Source: CAZFRF01 sp964540925 | Lineage (GTDB): Bacteria; Patescibacteriota; Microgenomatia; Levybacterales; UBA12049 | DNA: 21,230 nt | Assembly (NCBI GenBank): GCA_964540925.1 | Contig: CAZIOR010000011.1 | Location: forward strand, 1-21,230 | Direction of reading: 5' to 3' | Shown: piece after piece, positions 14,235 through 20,568 of the stretch | Layout of the letters: each line of letters starts with the position of its first letter | Position numbering within the stretch: position 1 is the first letter of the stretch | The notes under the pieces: generated by a model | The model's database searches: none | What the model was told of the DNA's origin: nothing | What the model saw: the letters and a program-made list of their open reading frames with translations, nothing else | Position numbers and translations under genes: made by a program

Positions 14235-14777
14235 TTATTTTACAAAAGGCATTCCTAGTGCCCTTAATAACTCCAATCCTTGTTCATTTGTTTTTGCTGT
14301 TGTGATAACTGAAATTTCTAAACCTTGTGGTTTATCAATTTTACTTGGATCTATTTCTGGAAAAACAGAACTTTCAGCAAAACCCAATGTATAATTTCCT
14401 TTACCATCAAAACTGGTTGTTTTAACTCCATGAAAATCTCTAAGTCTTGGAAAAACAATAGATGTTAATTTCTGATAGAAATCATACATTCTTTTTCCTC
14501 TTAATGTAACTGTTAATCCTACTTGATCTCCCTCTCTAACTTTAAATGATGCAATAGATTTTTTTGCTTTATTTACTCTTGGCTTTTGACCAGAGATTTG
14601 CATTAAAACTTCTGCTGATTTTTCAATATTTTTCTTATCAGCAACAGCATCTTTTACTCCCATATTAATAACTATCTTAGAAAGTCTTGGTATATCATGA
14701 ACATTTTTAATACCAAACTTTTCTTTTAAAGTCTTAATAATTTCTTTGTTAAATTTTTCTTGTAATGTATTTGTCAT
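14235..14777 (-). CDS. rplE: 50S ribosomal protein L5
   Basis: A 180-residue L5 (uL5), 5S rRNA-binding and in contact with P-site tRNA. PRLSKIVINMGVKDAVADKK, the TGQKPRVNKAKKSIASFKVR region and NYTLGFAESSVFPEIDPSKI with the C-terminal LLRALGMPF are characteristic. It starts 2 bases after rplX. Confidence 0.97.
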   Translation of the reverse strand: MTNTLQEKFNKEIIKTLKEKFGIKNVHDIPRLSKIVINMGVKDAVADKKNIEKSAEVLMQISGQKPRVNKAKKSIASFKVREGDQVGLTVTLRGKRMYDFYQKLTSIVFPRLRDFHGVKTTSFDGKGNYTLGFAESSVFPEIDPSKIDKPQGLEISVITTAKTNEQGLELLRALGMPFVK

Positions 14778-14779
14778 AG

Positions 14780-15085
14780 TTAAATTTCTGAATTACAGTT
14801 TCTACAAACTCTATATTTTACACTTTTTTCGATTTTATATCCAATCCTTGATGTTTGTTTACATTTTGGACAAACAAAAGCAACGCTTGATTCTGCTAAT
14901 GGCTTAGTCAAAGTAACAATTTCTGAAGGTTGAGTTTGTGATCTTGCCTTCAAATGTCTTTTGAAAACATTAACATTTGCAATTAATACTTTGTTTTCTT
15001 TTGGTAAAACCTGTTCAATTTTTCCGGTCTTACCTTTATCTTTTCCTTTTATAATTTTGACATTATCGCCTTTTTTTAATTTCAT
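14780..15085 (-). CDS. rplX: 50S ribosomal protein L24 with zinc-ribbon C-terminus
   Basis: A 101-residue L24 (uL24), an assembly initiator of the 50S subunit. The KOW motif is at the N-terminus (KKGDNVKIIKGKDKGKTGKI, 4-23). A C-terminal zinc ribbon is visible: C72, C75, C94 and C97 (CPKCKQ, CRNC). GGAGG within the rplN end lies 9 bases before the ATG, and the junction is TAATATG. Confidence 0.96.
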   Translation of the reverse strand: MKLKKGDNVKIIKGKDKGKTGKIEQVLPKENKVLIANVNVFKRHLKARSQTQPSEIVTLTKPLAESSVAFVCPKCKQTSRIGYKIEKSVKYRVCRNCNSEI

Positions 15086-15086
15086 A

Positions 15087-15461
15087 TTAAACTACCTCCA
15101 CTGCCATGCTGGCAATCTTTGTGAATCCAGCATCTCTAACTTCTCTAGCAATTGGTCCAAAAATTCTGGTACCTCTTGGATTTTTATCAGCTGCACTATC
15201 AATTAGAACTCCTGCATTTTCTGAAAATCTAATATATGATCCATCTTTTCTTTGATGTTCTTTATGTGATCTTACTAAAACAACTTTTACAATTTCTCCA
15301 GCCTTTACCTGGCCAGTTGGTAAAGCTTGTTTTACGACACAATTTAATACATCTCCAAGATAACCAAACTTTCTCTTGTGACCTCCAAAGACATGAATAA
15401 CCTGTAAGACTTTAGCTCCAGTATTATCTGCTACTTTTAACATTGTTCTATGTTGAATCAT
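15087..15461 (-). CDS. rplN: 50S ribosomal protein L14
   Basis: A 124-residue L14 (uL14), located at the subunit interface. It starts MIQHRTMLKVADNTGAKV; the signature GEIVKVVLVRSHKEHQRKDG and the C-terminal GPIAREVRDAGFTKIASMA are standard. One base separates it from the rpsQ stop (TAATATG), with GGAGG 12 bases upstream. Confidence 0.97.
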   Translation of the reverse strand: MIQHRTMLKVADNTGAKVLQVIHVFGGHKRKFGYLGDVLNCVVKQALPTGQVKAGEIVKVVLVRSHKEHQRKDGSYIRFSENAGVLIDSAADKNPRGTRIFGPIAREVRDAGFTKIASMAVEVV

Positions 15462-15462
15462 A

Positions 15463-15696
15463 TTATTTAATTACCTCCAAAACTTTAAAAAACTTATTTT
15501 TTGAAACTGGCTTAATTGAACCAATTTTTACTCTATCTCCAACATTAATTTCCATACCAGCTGATTCTACTTTGTATTTTTTACTTTTCTTAATCAATTT
15601 TTTATACAAAGGATGAGCAACTCTTCTAGTTACTTCAACTACCACTGTGTTTGTCATTTTGTTTGAGACGACTACGCCATTAAGAATTTTTTGCAT
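15463..15696 (-). CDS. rpsQ: 30S ribosomal protein S17
   Basis: A 77-residue S17 (uS17), an OB-fold 16S-binding protein. LNGVVVSNKMTNTVVVEVTR and INVGDRVKIGSIKPVSKNKF match the family. The start overlaps the end of rpmC by 17 bases; AAAGGAG lies 9 bases upstream and supports this ATG. Confidence 0.95.
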   Translation of the reverse strand: MQKILNGVVVSNKMTNTVVVEVTRRVAHPLYKKLIKKSKKYKVESAGMEINVGDRVKIGSIKPVSKNKFFKVLEVIK

Positions 15697-15895
15697 GTTC
15701 CAACTCCTTTTCTCTTAAAGATGTTAATATTAAAGAAATTTCTTTTCTTTTCCAAAATATTGAACTTGTATTTTTTAATTTATTTTGTGATAAATCCATT
15801 TTTAAATTAAAAAGTGCTTCTCTTGCTTCGCTTAAGAGTTTCTTTAATTCTGTTTCACTTTTTGTAAAATAATCTTTTCTATCTTTGCTTTTCAT
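15680..15895 (-). CDS. rpmC: 50S ribosomal protein L29
   Basis: A 71-residue, two-helix L29 (uL29) near the exit tunnel, a docking site for trigger factor and SRP. Sequence divergence is high, but ETELKKLLSEAREALFNLKM followed by the NTSSIFWKRKEISLILTSLRE helix corresponds to the family's 'L...L...+.EL..LR....' and '.P..++.+R+.IARI.T.L+E'. Position between rplP and rpsQ confirms it. AAGGA lies about 9 bases upstream of the ATG. Confidence 0.92.
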   Translation of the reverse strand: MKSKDRKDYFTKSETELKKLLSEAREALFNLKMDLSQNKLKNTSSIFWKRKEISLILTSLREKELEHAKNS

Positions 15896-15896
15896 A

Positions 15897-16307
15897 TTAA
15901 TTTTCCTTTGCTACAAATCTTGTTTTAACGTTTAATTTATGGCCTGCAAGTCTTAAAGCAGATTGAGCAACTTCTTTTGGAACTCCACCCATTTCGAATA
16001 ACACTCTACCTGGTGCTACTGGTGCTACGAATTCATAAACGTCACCTTTACCTGAACCCATTCTAACTTCTGCAGGTTTTTTGGTAATTGGTTTATCTGG
16101 AAAAATTCTAATCCAAATACGTCCACCTCTTTGGGTATAATGAGTGATTGCTCTTCTTGCTGATTCAATTTGTCTTGATGTTACCCAAGCTGTTCCTTGC
16201 GCAACTAATCCAAAATCACCAAAAGAAATAGTTGTACCTCTATATGCATTACCCTTCATTCGATTTCTCATTTGTTTTCTAAATTTTTGTCTTTTTGGCG
16301 CTAACAT
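15897..16307 (-). CDS. rplP: 50S ribosomal protein L16
   Basis: A 136-residue L16 (uL16), near the peptidyl-transferase centre and A-site tRNA. It begins MLAPKRQKFRKQMRNRMKG; RGGRIWIRIFPDKPITKKPA and the MGSGKGDVYEFVAPV-type motif with RVLFEMGGVPKEVAQSALR are diagnostic. It follows rpsC by 3 bases with AGGAGAGG upstream. Confidence 0.97.
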   Translation of the reverse strand: MLAPKRQKFRKQMRNRMKGNAYRGTTISFGDFGLVAQGTAWVTSRQIESARRAITHYTQRGGRIWIRIFPDKPITKKPAEVRMGSGKGDVYEFVAPVAPGRVLFEMGGVPKEVAQSALRLAGHKLNVKTRFVAKEN

Positions 16308-16310
16308 AGC

Positions 16311-16952
16311 TTATTTTTCCTCTCCTTTATTAATCCAAACCTTTACTCCAATATAGCCTTTTTTTGTTAAAGCTGGAGATGATGCGTAATCAATATTTTC
16401 TCTAATAGTTGATAACGGGACTGTACCTTGTTGTAATTTTTCTTTTCTACCGATTTCTGCTCCACCAATTCTTCCAGACAAAACAATTCTTACTCCCTTA
16501 GCTCCACTTGTCATTACCTTTTCTACTGTTGATTTCATAACTCTTTTTGCAGGAAGTCTTCTAATTAATTGATCAGCAATATTTCTAGCAACTAAGTATG
16601 CATCTAAATTAGGATTTTTGATTGGCTCAACTCTAATATCAATTTTAAGTTGATTCTTACCAACCCTGCCTAAAAGTTTTACTAAGTACACTTTTAATTC
16701 TTCGAGTCCTGTTCCACCTCTACCAATAACCATACCTGGTTTGGAAACATAAGCTGTAATTTTAAGATTATTAATACTTCTTTCGATTTCAATGGTAGAA
16801 ATACCTGCTGGTCTTAATCTTTCCATCAAAGTCTTTCTAAGCTTATGATCTTCTAAAAGAGTTTTTTTATAATCTTTTTCAGCAAACCATGTGCTTGTCC
16901 AAGCCAAATTTGGTCCTAATCTTAATACTTTTGGATTAACTTTTTGTCCCAT
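16311..16952 (-). CDS. rpsC: 30S ribosomal protein S3
   Basis: A 213-residue S3 (uS3), part of the mRNA entry channel. N-terminal MGQKVNPKVLRLG; the KH-type motif is PGMVIGRGGTGLEELK (GRGG as its GXXG loop); the C-terminal domain shows GAKGVRIVLSGRIGGAEI. Slightly shorter than E. coli (233) at the C-terminus. Its ATG overlaps the rplV stop (TAATG) with GGAGG 10 bases upstream. Confidence 0.97.
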   Translation of the reverse strand: MGQKVNPKVLRLGPNLAWTSTWFAEKDYKKTLLEDHKLRKTLMERLRPAGISTIEIERSINNLKITAYVSKPGMVIGRGGTGLEELKVYLVKLLGRVGKNQLKIDIRVEPIKNPNLDAYLVARNIADQLIRRLPAKRVMKSTVEKVMTSGAKGVRIVLSGRIGGAEIGRKEKLQQGTVPLSTIRENIDYASSPALTKKGYIGVKVWINKGEEK

Positions 16953-17296
16953 TATTTAGTTTCCTCCTTTGTTTTTAAAACAACTCTAATATGACTTCCT
17001 CTTCTTTTGTAAGGATGAACCCTACCTCTAGTTGATGGATGAAATCTTTTATATGATGGCGCCTCATCAACTAAAATCTCTTTAATAAGTAAGTTAGCTA
17101 CTTCAATTTTATTATTGTTTTTGGCATTAGCAACTGCGCTTTGCATAGTCTTAAATAAAGAAGCTGCTCCTCTTTTATTTGAAGCTTCTAATGCTTCCAA
17201 AGCGGACATAACAGACATTGTTCTAACAGCATCTGCTACTAGTCTTACTTTTCTTGGCGCCACTCTAACTGATCTTGATATTGCTTGTACTTCCAT
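16952..17296 (-). CDS. rplV: 50S ribosomal protein L22
   Basis: A 114-residue L22 (uL22). Its long beta-hairpin lines the exit tunnel. SVRVAPRKVRLVADAVR at the N-terminus and YKRFHPSTRGRVHPYKRRGS with HIRVVL at the C-terminus are characteristic. It follows rpsS by 4 bases. Confidence 0.96.
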   Translation of the reverse strand: MEVQAISRSVRVAPRKVRLVADAVRTMSVMSALEALEASNKRGAASLFKTMQSAVANAKNNNKIEVANLLIKEILVDEAPSYKRFHPSTRGRVHPYKRRGSHIRVVLKTKEETK

Positions 17297-17300
17297 ATTT

Positions 17301-17585
17301 TTATGTCTTACTTATTTCTCTTGCAACGACTCTTCCGTGTGTTCTAAAGGTTCTAGTTGGAGAAAATTCTCCTAATCTGTGTCCAACCATACCTTCTGCG
17401 ATAAAAACATTAATAAATACTTTTCCATTGTAGACACCAAAAGTATGGCCAACAAATTCTGGTGGAATTTGACATGCTCTATTCCACACTTTAATTACAG
17501 ATCTGTCACCAGATGCTTTTTGAGCATTAACTTTTTTTACTATTCTTTGGTCTACGTATGGACCTTTTTTTGAACTTCTAGCCAT
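17301..17585 (-). CDS. rpsS: 30S ribosomal protein S19
   Basis: A 94-residue S19 (uS19), located in the 30S head. MARSSKKGPYVDQRIVKKV, the VWNRACQIPPEFVGHTFGVY stretch and GHRLGEFSPTRTFRTHG are diagnostic. The ATG shares one base with the rplB stop (TAATG), and a GAGGT motif lies 8 bases upstream. Confidence 0.97.
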   Translation of the reverse strand: MARSSKKGPYVDQRIVKKVNAQKASGDRSVIKVWNRACQIPPEFVGHTFGVYNGKVFINVFIAEGMVGHRLGEFSPTRTFRTHGRVVAREISKT

Positions 17586-18328
17586 TATTTTTTACCTCTC
17601 CTTTGTAAGATATATTTATTAGAATATTTCTTTGGTCTTCTGGTTTTACCTACTGCTTTTCTTCCTGCATAGGTTTTTGGTGTATTCATACCAATACCAG
17701 ATCTTCCTTCTCCTCCACCATGAGGATGTGATCTTGGATTTTGAGCTACTCCTCTAACAGTTGGCCTAATACCCATATGGATTTTAGTACCTGCTTTTTT
17801 GAATACTCTGTTTTTCCAATCCAAATTTCCTAATGTTCCAACTGTTGCGTAGCCTTCTGCTAAGAATTTTCTAACTTCTCCAGATGGCATTTTTACATGC
17901 GCAATTTTTCCCTCTTTAGCTGCAACTGTTGCTCCAACGCCTGCTCCTCTTGCAATTTGCCCACCCCTACCTGGATTTATTTCAATATTGTGAATAAATG
18001 TTCCAACTGGGATAAGTCTTAAAGGCAAAGCATGACCTGTTTTAATCTCTGCTTTTTCGCCTGACATTATAACATCTTTTACCTTCAAACCGTTAGGAGC
18101 CAAAATATATCTTTTTTCTCCGTCAGTATATTGTACTAAAGCAATGTCTACAGTTCTATTAGGATCATACTCTATAGCCACAACTTTACCAGCAATATTT
18201 CTTTTATCTCTTTTAAAATCAATTACTCTAACAAATCTTTTTTGTTGACCACCTTGATGCCTTACAGAAACTTGTCCGCTTGCATCTCTTCCTGAATTTT
18301 TCTTTTTAATAAATTTCAATTTTTTCAT
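17585..18328 (-). CDS. rplB: 50S ribosomal protein L2, short N-terminus
   Basis: A 247-residue L2 (uL2), needed for subunit joining and peptidyl-transferase activity. VRHQGGQQKRFVRVIDFKR, IEYDPNRTVDIALV and GEKRYILAPNGLKV, and the catalytic-region PRSHPHGGGEGRSGIG are present. Typical L2 is about 275 residues; the missing part is the roughly 30-residue N-terminal arm. The ATG at 18328 is chosen since it follows the rplW stop by one base (TAATATG); the alternative TTG at 18361 overlaps rplW and does not restore the canonical arm. Confidence 0.95.
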   Translation of the reverse strand: MKKLKFIKKKNSGRDASGQVSVRHQGGQQKRFVRVIDFKRDKRNIAGKVVAIEYDPNRTVDIALVQYTDGEKRYILAPNGLKVKDVIMSGEKAEIKTGHALPLRLIPVGTFIHNIEINPGRGGQIARGAGVGATVAAKEGKIAHVKMPSGEVRKFLAEGYATVGTLGNLDWKNRVFKKAGTKIHMGIRPTVRGVAQNPRSHPHGGGEGRSGIGMNTPKTYAGRKAVGKTRRPKKYSNKYILQRRGKK

Positions 18329-18329
18329 A

Positions 18330-18620
18330 TTATTTTTGTGTTCCTGTATCAAAAAGGCCAATTGTTTGTCCTTTTTTCAAAGTAACAATTGCTTTCTTGA
18401 AAGGCTCTAAATGTAATTCATTTCTTCTAACTCCTGATCTCATGCTTCTACCTTTTGTTACAACTGTTGAAACTTTTACAACATTTACTTTAAATCTTTT
18501 TTCAATTTCTGCTCTGATTGAATTTTTATTTGCATCCATAGTTACTTTAAAAGTAAATCTACCTAAAGATGCATCTTTCATTGATTTTTCAGAAATAAGT
18601 GCATTAATTAAATTATTCAT
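18330..18620 (-). CDS. rplW: 50S ribosomal protein L23
   Basis: A 96-residue L23 (uL23), at the exit tunnel, docking trigger factor and SRP. ALISEKSMKDASLGRFTFKV and the region IRAEIEKRFKVNVVKVSTVV are typical, as is the ending LKKGQTIGLF. An AGGAGG motif (18631-18626) lies 5 bases before the ATG, the strongest Shine-Dalgarno in the window. Once the spurious gap upstream is removed (see 18635-18734), the ATG overlaps the last codons of rplD by 8 bases. Confidence 0.96.
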   Translation of the reverse strand: MNNLINALISEKSMKDASLGRFTFKVTMDANKNSIRAEIEKRFKVNVVKVSTVVTKGRSMRSGVRRNELHLEPFKKAIVTLKKGQTIGLFDTGTQK

Positions 18621-18634
18621 TTTTTCCTCCTAAA

Positions 18635-18734
18635 NNNNNNNNNNNNNNNNNNNNNNNNNNNNNNNNNNNNNNNNNNNNNNNNNNNNNNNNNNNNNNNNNN
18701 NNNNNNNNNNNNNNNNNNNNNNNNNNNNNNNNNN
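18635..18734. other. Assembly gap of 100 N (probably artefactual)
   Basis: Exactly 100 N. The 55 bases before it (18580-18634) are identical to the 55 bases after it (18735-18789), so the two contigs overlap and no sequence need be missing. Both copies encode the end of rplD and the first codons of rplW. Confidence 0.97.
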
Positions 18735-18789
18735 ATTGATTTTTCAGAAATAAGTGCATTAATTAAATTATTCATTTTTTCCTCCTAAA
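18735..18789. repeat. Second copy of a 55-base contig overlap (rplD end / rplW start)
   Basis: Identical to 18580-18634. It contains a repeat of the first 13 codons of rplW (ATG at 18773 on the minus strand), which then run into the N tract. It should be read as a scaffolding duplication and not as a pseudogene. Collapsing 18635-18789 restores a continuous rplD-rplW junction. Confidence 0.9.
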
Positions 18790-19529
18790 ACTTCTACTGC
18801 TTCTTTCATAAATAAAATGTTTTTAGCTTTCAAAACTTCATAAGCATTCAAAACATTTGCTCCTCTTACTTCAACACCTGTAATGTTTCTTGCTGCTTTT
18901 GAAACGTTATCAAACTCTTTGCTTGCTTTTGGTGTAACTAATAACACTGTATTTTTCTTTTTGCTCATACCTAATGCATTTAAAAGATTTGCTACATTTT
19001 TTGTTTTTGGTTCTAACTTCACTAAACCTTTAACTACTTTTATTTCTCCATCTTTTAATTTTGCAGACAAAGCACTGGCTAAAGCGCTTTTCTTTTGTTT
19101 TTGATTAAGCTTTAGAGAATAATCTCTTGGTTTTGGACCAAAAGCAATTCCTCCACCAACAAAAATTGGAGCAGATGCTGCGCCGTGTCTAGCTCTACCT
19201 GTTCCTTTTTGTCTGTAAATTTTTCTAGTTGAGATATTAACTTCGCCTCTAGATTTAGTTTTTACTGTTCCTCTTCTTTGATTAAAAAGAAATACTCTAA
19301 TAGCCTGAGAAATTAAGTTTTTATTAATCTCTACTCCAAAAATTTCTTTTGGTAAAGAAAAACTTTCAACTACTTTTCCTGTTAAATCGTAAACACTAAG
19401 TTTTAAGCCTGTTTCTTTAGGAAGTTCTTTTACTTCTGCCTTTTTAACAACAGGTTTAACTGCAGCTTTTTTAGGAGCAACTTTTTTAACCTCTACTTTT
19501 TTTACTGTTTTTGTTTTAGCTGTTGCCAT
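18768..19529 (-). CDS. rplD: 50S ribosomal protein L4 with a lysine-rich N-terminal extension
   Basis: A 253-residue L4 (uL4), whose loop lines the exit tunnel; in E. coli it represses the S10 operon through the leader RNA. The core starts near residue 43 (LSVYDLTGKVVESF); the loop RGEVNISTRKIYRQKGTGRA followed by RHGAASAPIFVGGG is diagnostic. Residues 1-40 are a Lys/Val/Ala extension (13 Lys in 40) absent from standard L4. It overlaps the rplC end by 14 bases, with AAGGAG 8 bases upstream of the ATG. The stop lies in the 55-base contig overlap, and the product is complete. Confidence 0.95.
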   Translation of the reverse strand: MATAKTKTVKKVEVKKVAPKKAAVKPVVKKAEVKELPKETGLKLSVYDLTGKVVESFSLPKEIFGVEINKNLISQAIRVFLFNQRRGTVKTKSRGEVNISTRKIYRQKGTGRARHGAASAPIFVGGGIAFGPKPRDYSLKLNQKQKKSALASALSAKLKDGEIKVVKGLVKLEPKTKNVANLLNALGMSKKKNTVLLVTPKASKEFDNVSKAARNITGVEVRGANVLNAYEVLKAKNILFMKEAVEVLGGKNE

Positions 19530-20382
19530 TTTCTTCTCCTTCTTTTACTTCTTGCTTAACTTCTTCGATAACTGGTGCTTCTTCAACTGGCGCTACTTCT
19601 TCAGTTTTAGACTCTTCTACTGGTGCAGCTTGGGCTTCTTCTACTACTGCAGCTTCTGCTTCTACAACTTCCTCAGCTGGAGTATCAGCTACAACTGCTT
19701 CTTCTACTACTGGTTCTTCAACTACTTCTTTGTATAAAGGTACAGCTTTTTTATTTTTTCCAACTCTTTTAACAACTACATAGCTTCCCAATATTCCTGG
19801 AACTAATCCTTTAATAAGTAACATTCCGTCACTAGTTACCTCAACTACTTCTAAGTTTTTAAGAGTAACCATGTCAGAACCCATTCTCCCTGCCATTTTT
19901 TTACCTTTATAAACTCTTCCTGGAGTAGTTGTCTGACCAACAGATCCTGGCGCTCTTTCTCTATCTCCTTGACCGTGAGTTCTAGGTCCTCCTCTAAAGT
20001 TGTATCTCTTAACTCCACCGGCCCAACCTTTTCCTTTAGATTTACCAGTTACATCAACTACGTCTCCTGCTTCAAAAATCTCTGCAATATTAATTTCTGA
20101 ACCTAAAGTAAATCCTTCTAGGCTTTCTACCTTAATTTCCTTTAAAAAACGGGGTGTTGTTGTTAACCCCGCTTTTTTACTGTGATTGACTAATCTTTTT
20201 TTTGCTTTCTTATTGCTTCCAATTCCAAGCTGAATTGCGTTATAGCCTTCTTTTTCTGCTGTCTTTATTTGTGAGACAAAATTTCCCGAAACAGCCACGC
20301 CAGTTAATGGAACTCTCATTCCATTTTGTAAAAATCCAGATTTTTGATATGTTTTCTTACCTAAAAGCGATACTAATTCCAT
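19516..20382 (-). CDS. rplC: 50S ribosomal protein L3 with a long acidic tail
   Basis: A 288-residue L3 (uL3), an assembly initiator reaching the peptidyl-transferase centre. The core (1-218) shows VTGKSKGKGWAGGVKRYNFR (111-130), PGSVGQTTTPGRVYKGKKMA (145-164) and GLVPGILGS, all diagnostic; Q150 matches the methylated Gln of E. coli L3. Residues 219-288 form a Glu/Val/Ala/Pro tail with about 23 Glu and no Arg, not part of the standard fold. It is the first gene of the run downstream of its own promoter and leader hairpins. No Shine-Dalgarno motif is visible before the ATG. Confidence 0.95.
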   Translation of the reverse strand: MELVSLLGKKTYQKSGFLQNGMRVPLTGVAVSGNFVSQIKTAEKEGYNAIQLGIGSNKKAKKRLVNHSKKAGLTTTPRFLKEIKVESLEGFTLGSEINIAEIFEAGDVVDVTGKSKGKGWAGGVKRYNFRGGPRTHGQGDRERAPGSVGQTTTPGRVYKGKKMAGRMGSDMVTLKNLEVVEVTSDGMLLIKGLVPGILGSYVVVKRVGKNKKAVPLYKEVVEEPVVEEAVVADTPAEEVVEAEAAVVEEAQAAPVEESKTEEVAPVEEAPVIEEVKQEVKEGEENGNS

Positions 20383-20396
20383 ATTGTCTTACAAAC

Positions 20397-20424
20397 AAAA
20401 AAAGCGACCACATAGTGTCGCTTT
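20397..20424 (-). terminator. Terminator-like hairpin before rplC
   Basis: On the minus strand AAAGCGAC (20424-20417), loop ACTATGTG and GTCGCTTT (20408-20401) form an 8-bp stem, with a run of seven T across 20403-20397. It lies 14 bases before the rplC ATG and downstream of the rplC promoter, so it would stop or attenuate transcripts into the ribosomal genes rather than end def alone. Confidence 0.65.
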
Positions 20425-20451
20425 ACATCTACAAACGTAGTTTGCGTGCTT

Positions 20452-20487
20452 CTATGTAGCTTTGATCACCTCCATTTGTTTGATCAT
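20452..20487 (-). CDS. Possible leader peptide (11 residues) upstream of rplC
   Basis: ATG at 20487, reading MIKQMEVIKAT and ending in TAG (20454-20452). It begins about 5 bases after the predicted transcription start, so it would be almost leaderless, like recA and def here. Its stop codon lies inside the CTACATAG segment that can pair with the terminator loop. A shorter start at 20475 gives 7 residues. Could be chance; no homology can be assessed. Confidence 0.35.
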   Translation of the reverse strand: MIKQMEVIKAT

Positions 20488-20498
20488 TTGTAATCACA

Positions 20499-20527
20499 AT
20501 TATACCTAAGGTTGAGCCTAATTGCAA
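20499..20527 (-). promoter_or_regulatory. Promoter of the rplC (S10-spc) operon
   Basis: On the minus strand TTGCAA (20527-20522), a 17-base spacer and consensus TATAAT (20504-20499), with predicted start near 20492. It lies in the def-rplC intergenic region, so this large operon does not depend only on the rpsJ/def promoter. Confidence 0.8.
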
Positions 20528-20568
20528 GGGGAGCTGAAAAATATTTTAGGAAGAAAAAAATCTAAAAA

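Larger units (their letters stand above)
20383..20492 (-). promoter_or_regulatory. Structured leader of the rplC operon (candidate attenuator)
   Basis: About 110 bases from the predicted start to the rplC ATG, read on the minus strand. It contains, in order: an 11-codon ORF (20487-20452); inside it GGAGGTGATC (20473-20464), a 10-base perfect complement of the conserved 3' end of 16S rRNA; CTACATAG (20459-20452); a small hairpin CAAAC/GTTTG (20444-20432); and the terminator-like hairpin at 20424-20401. CTACATAG can pair with CTATGTGG (20415-20408) in the terminator loop, so two folds compete or form a pseudoknot. Function is inferred, but ribosomal-protein leaders often control expression this way. 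Confidence 0.6.

Noticed and set aside
18329..18361. TTG start giving L2 eleven more residues
   Set aside because: The added residues do not resemble the L2 arm and the start would overlap rplW by 32 bases.
18735..18773. Truncated second rplW as a pseudogene or tandem duplication
   Set aside because: Exact 55-base identity with the other side of a 100-N tract is better explained by overlapping contigs.
19523..19783. Plus-strand Ser/Thr/Ala-rich open frame opposite the L3 tail
   Set aside because: Its composition is the mirror of the GAA/GTA-rich codons of the acidic L3 tail; not a gene.
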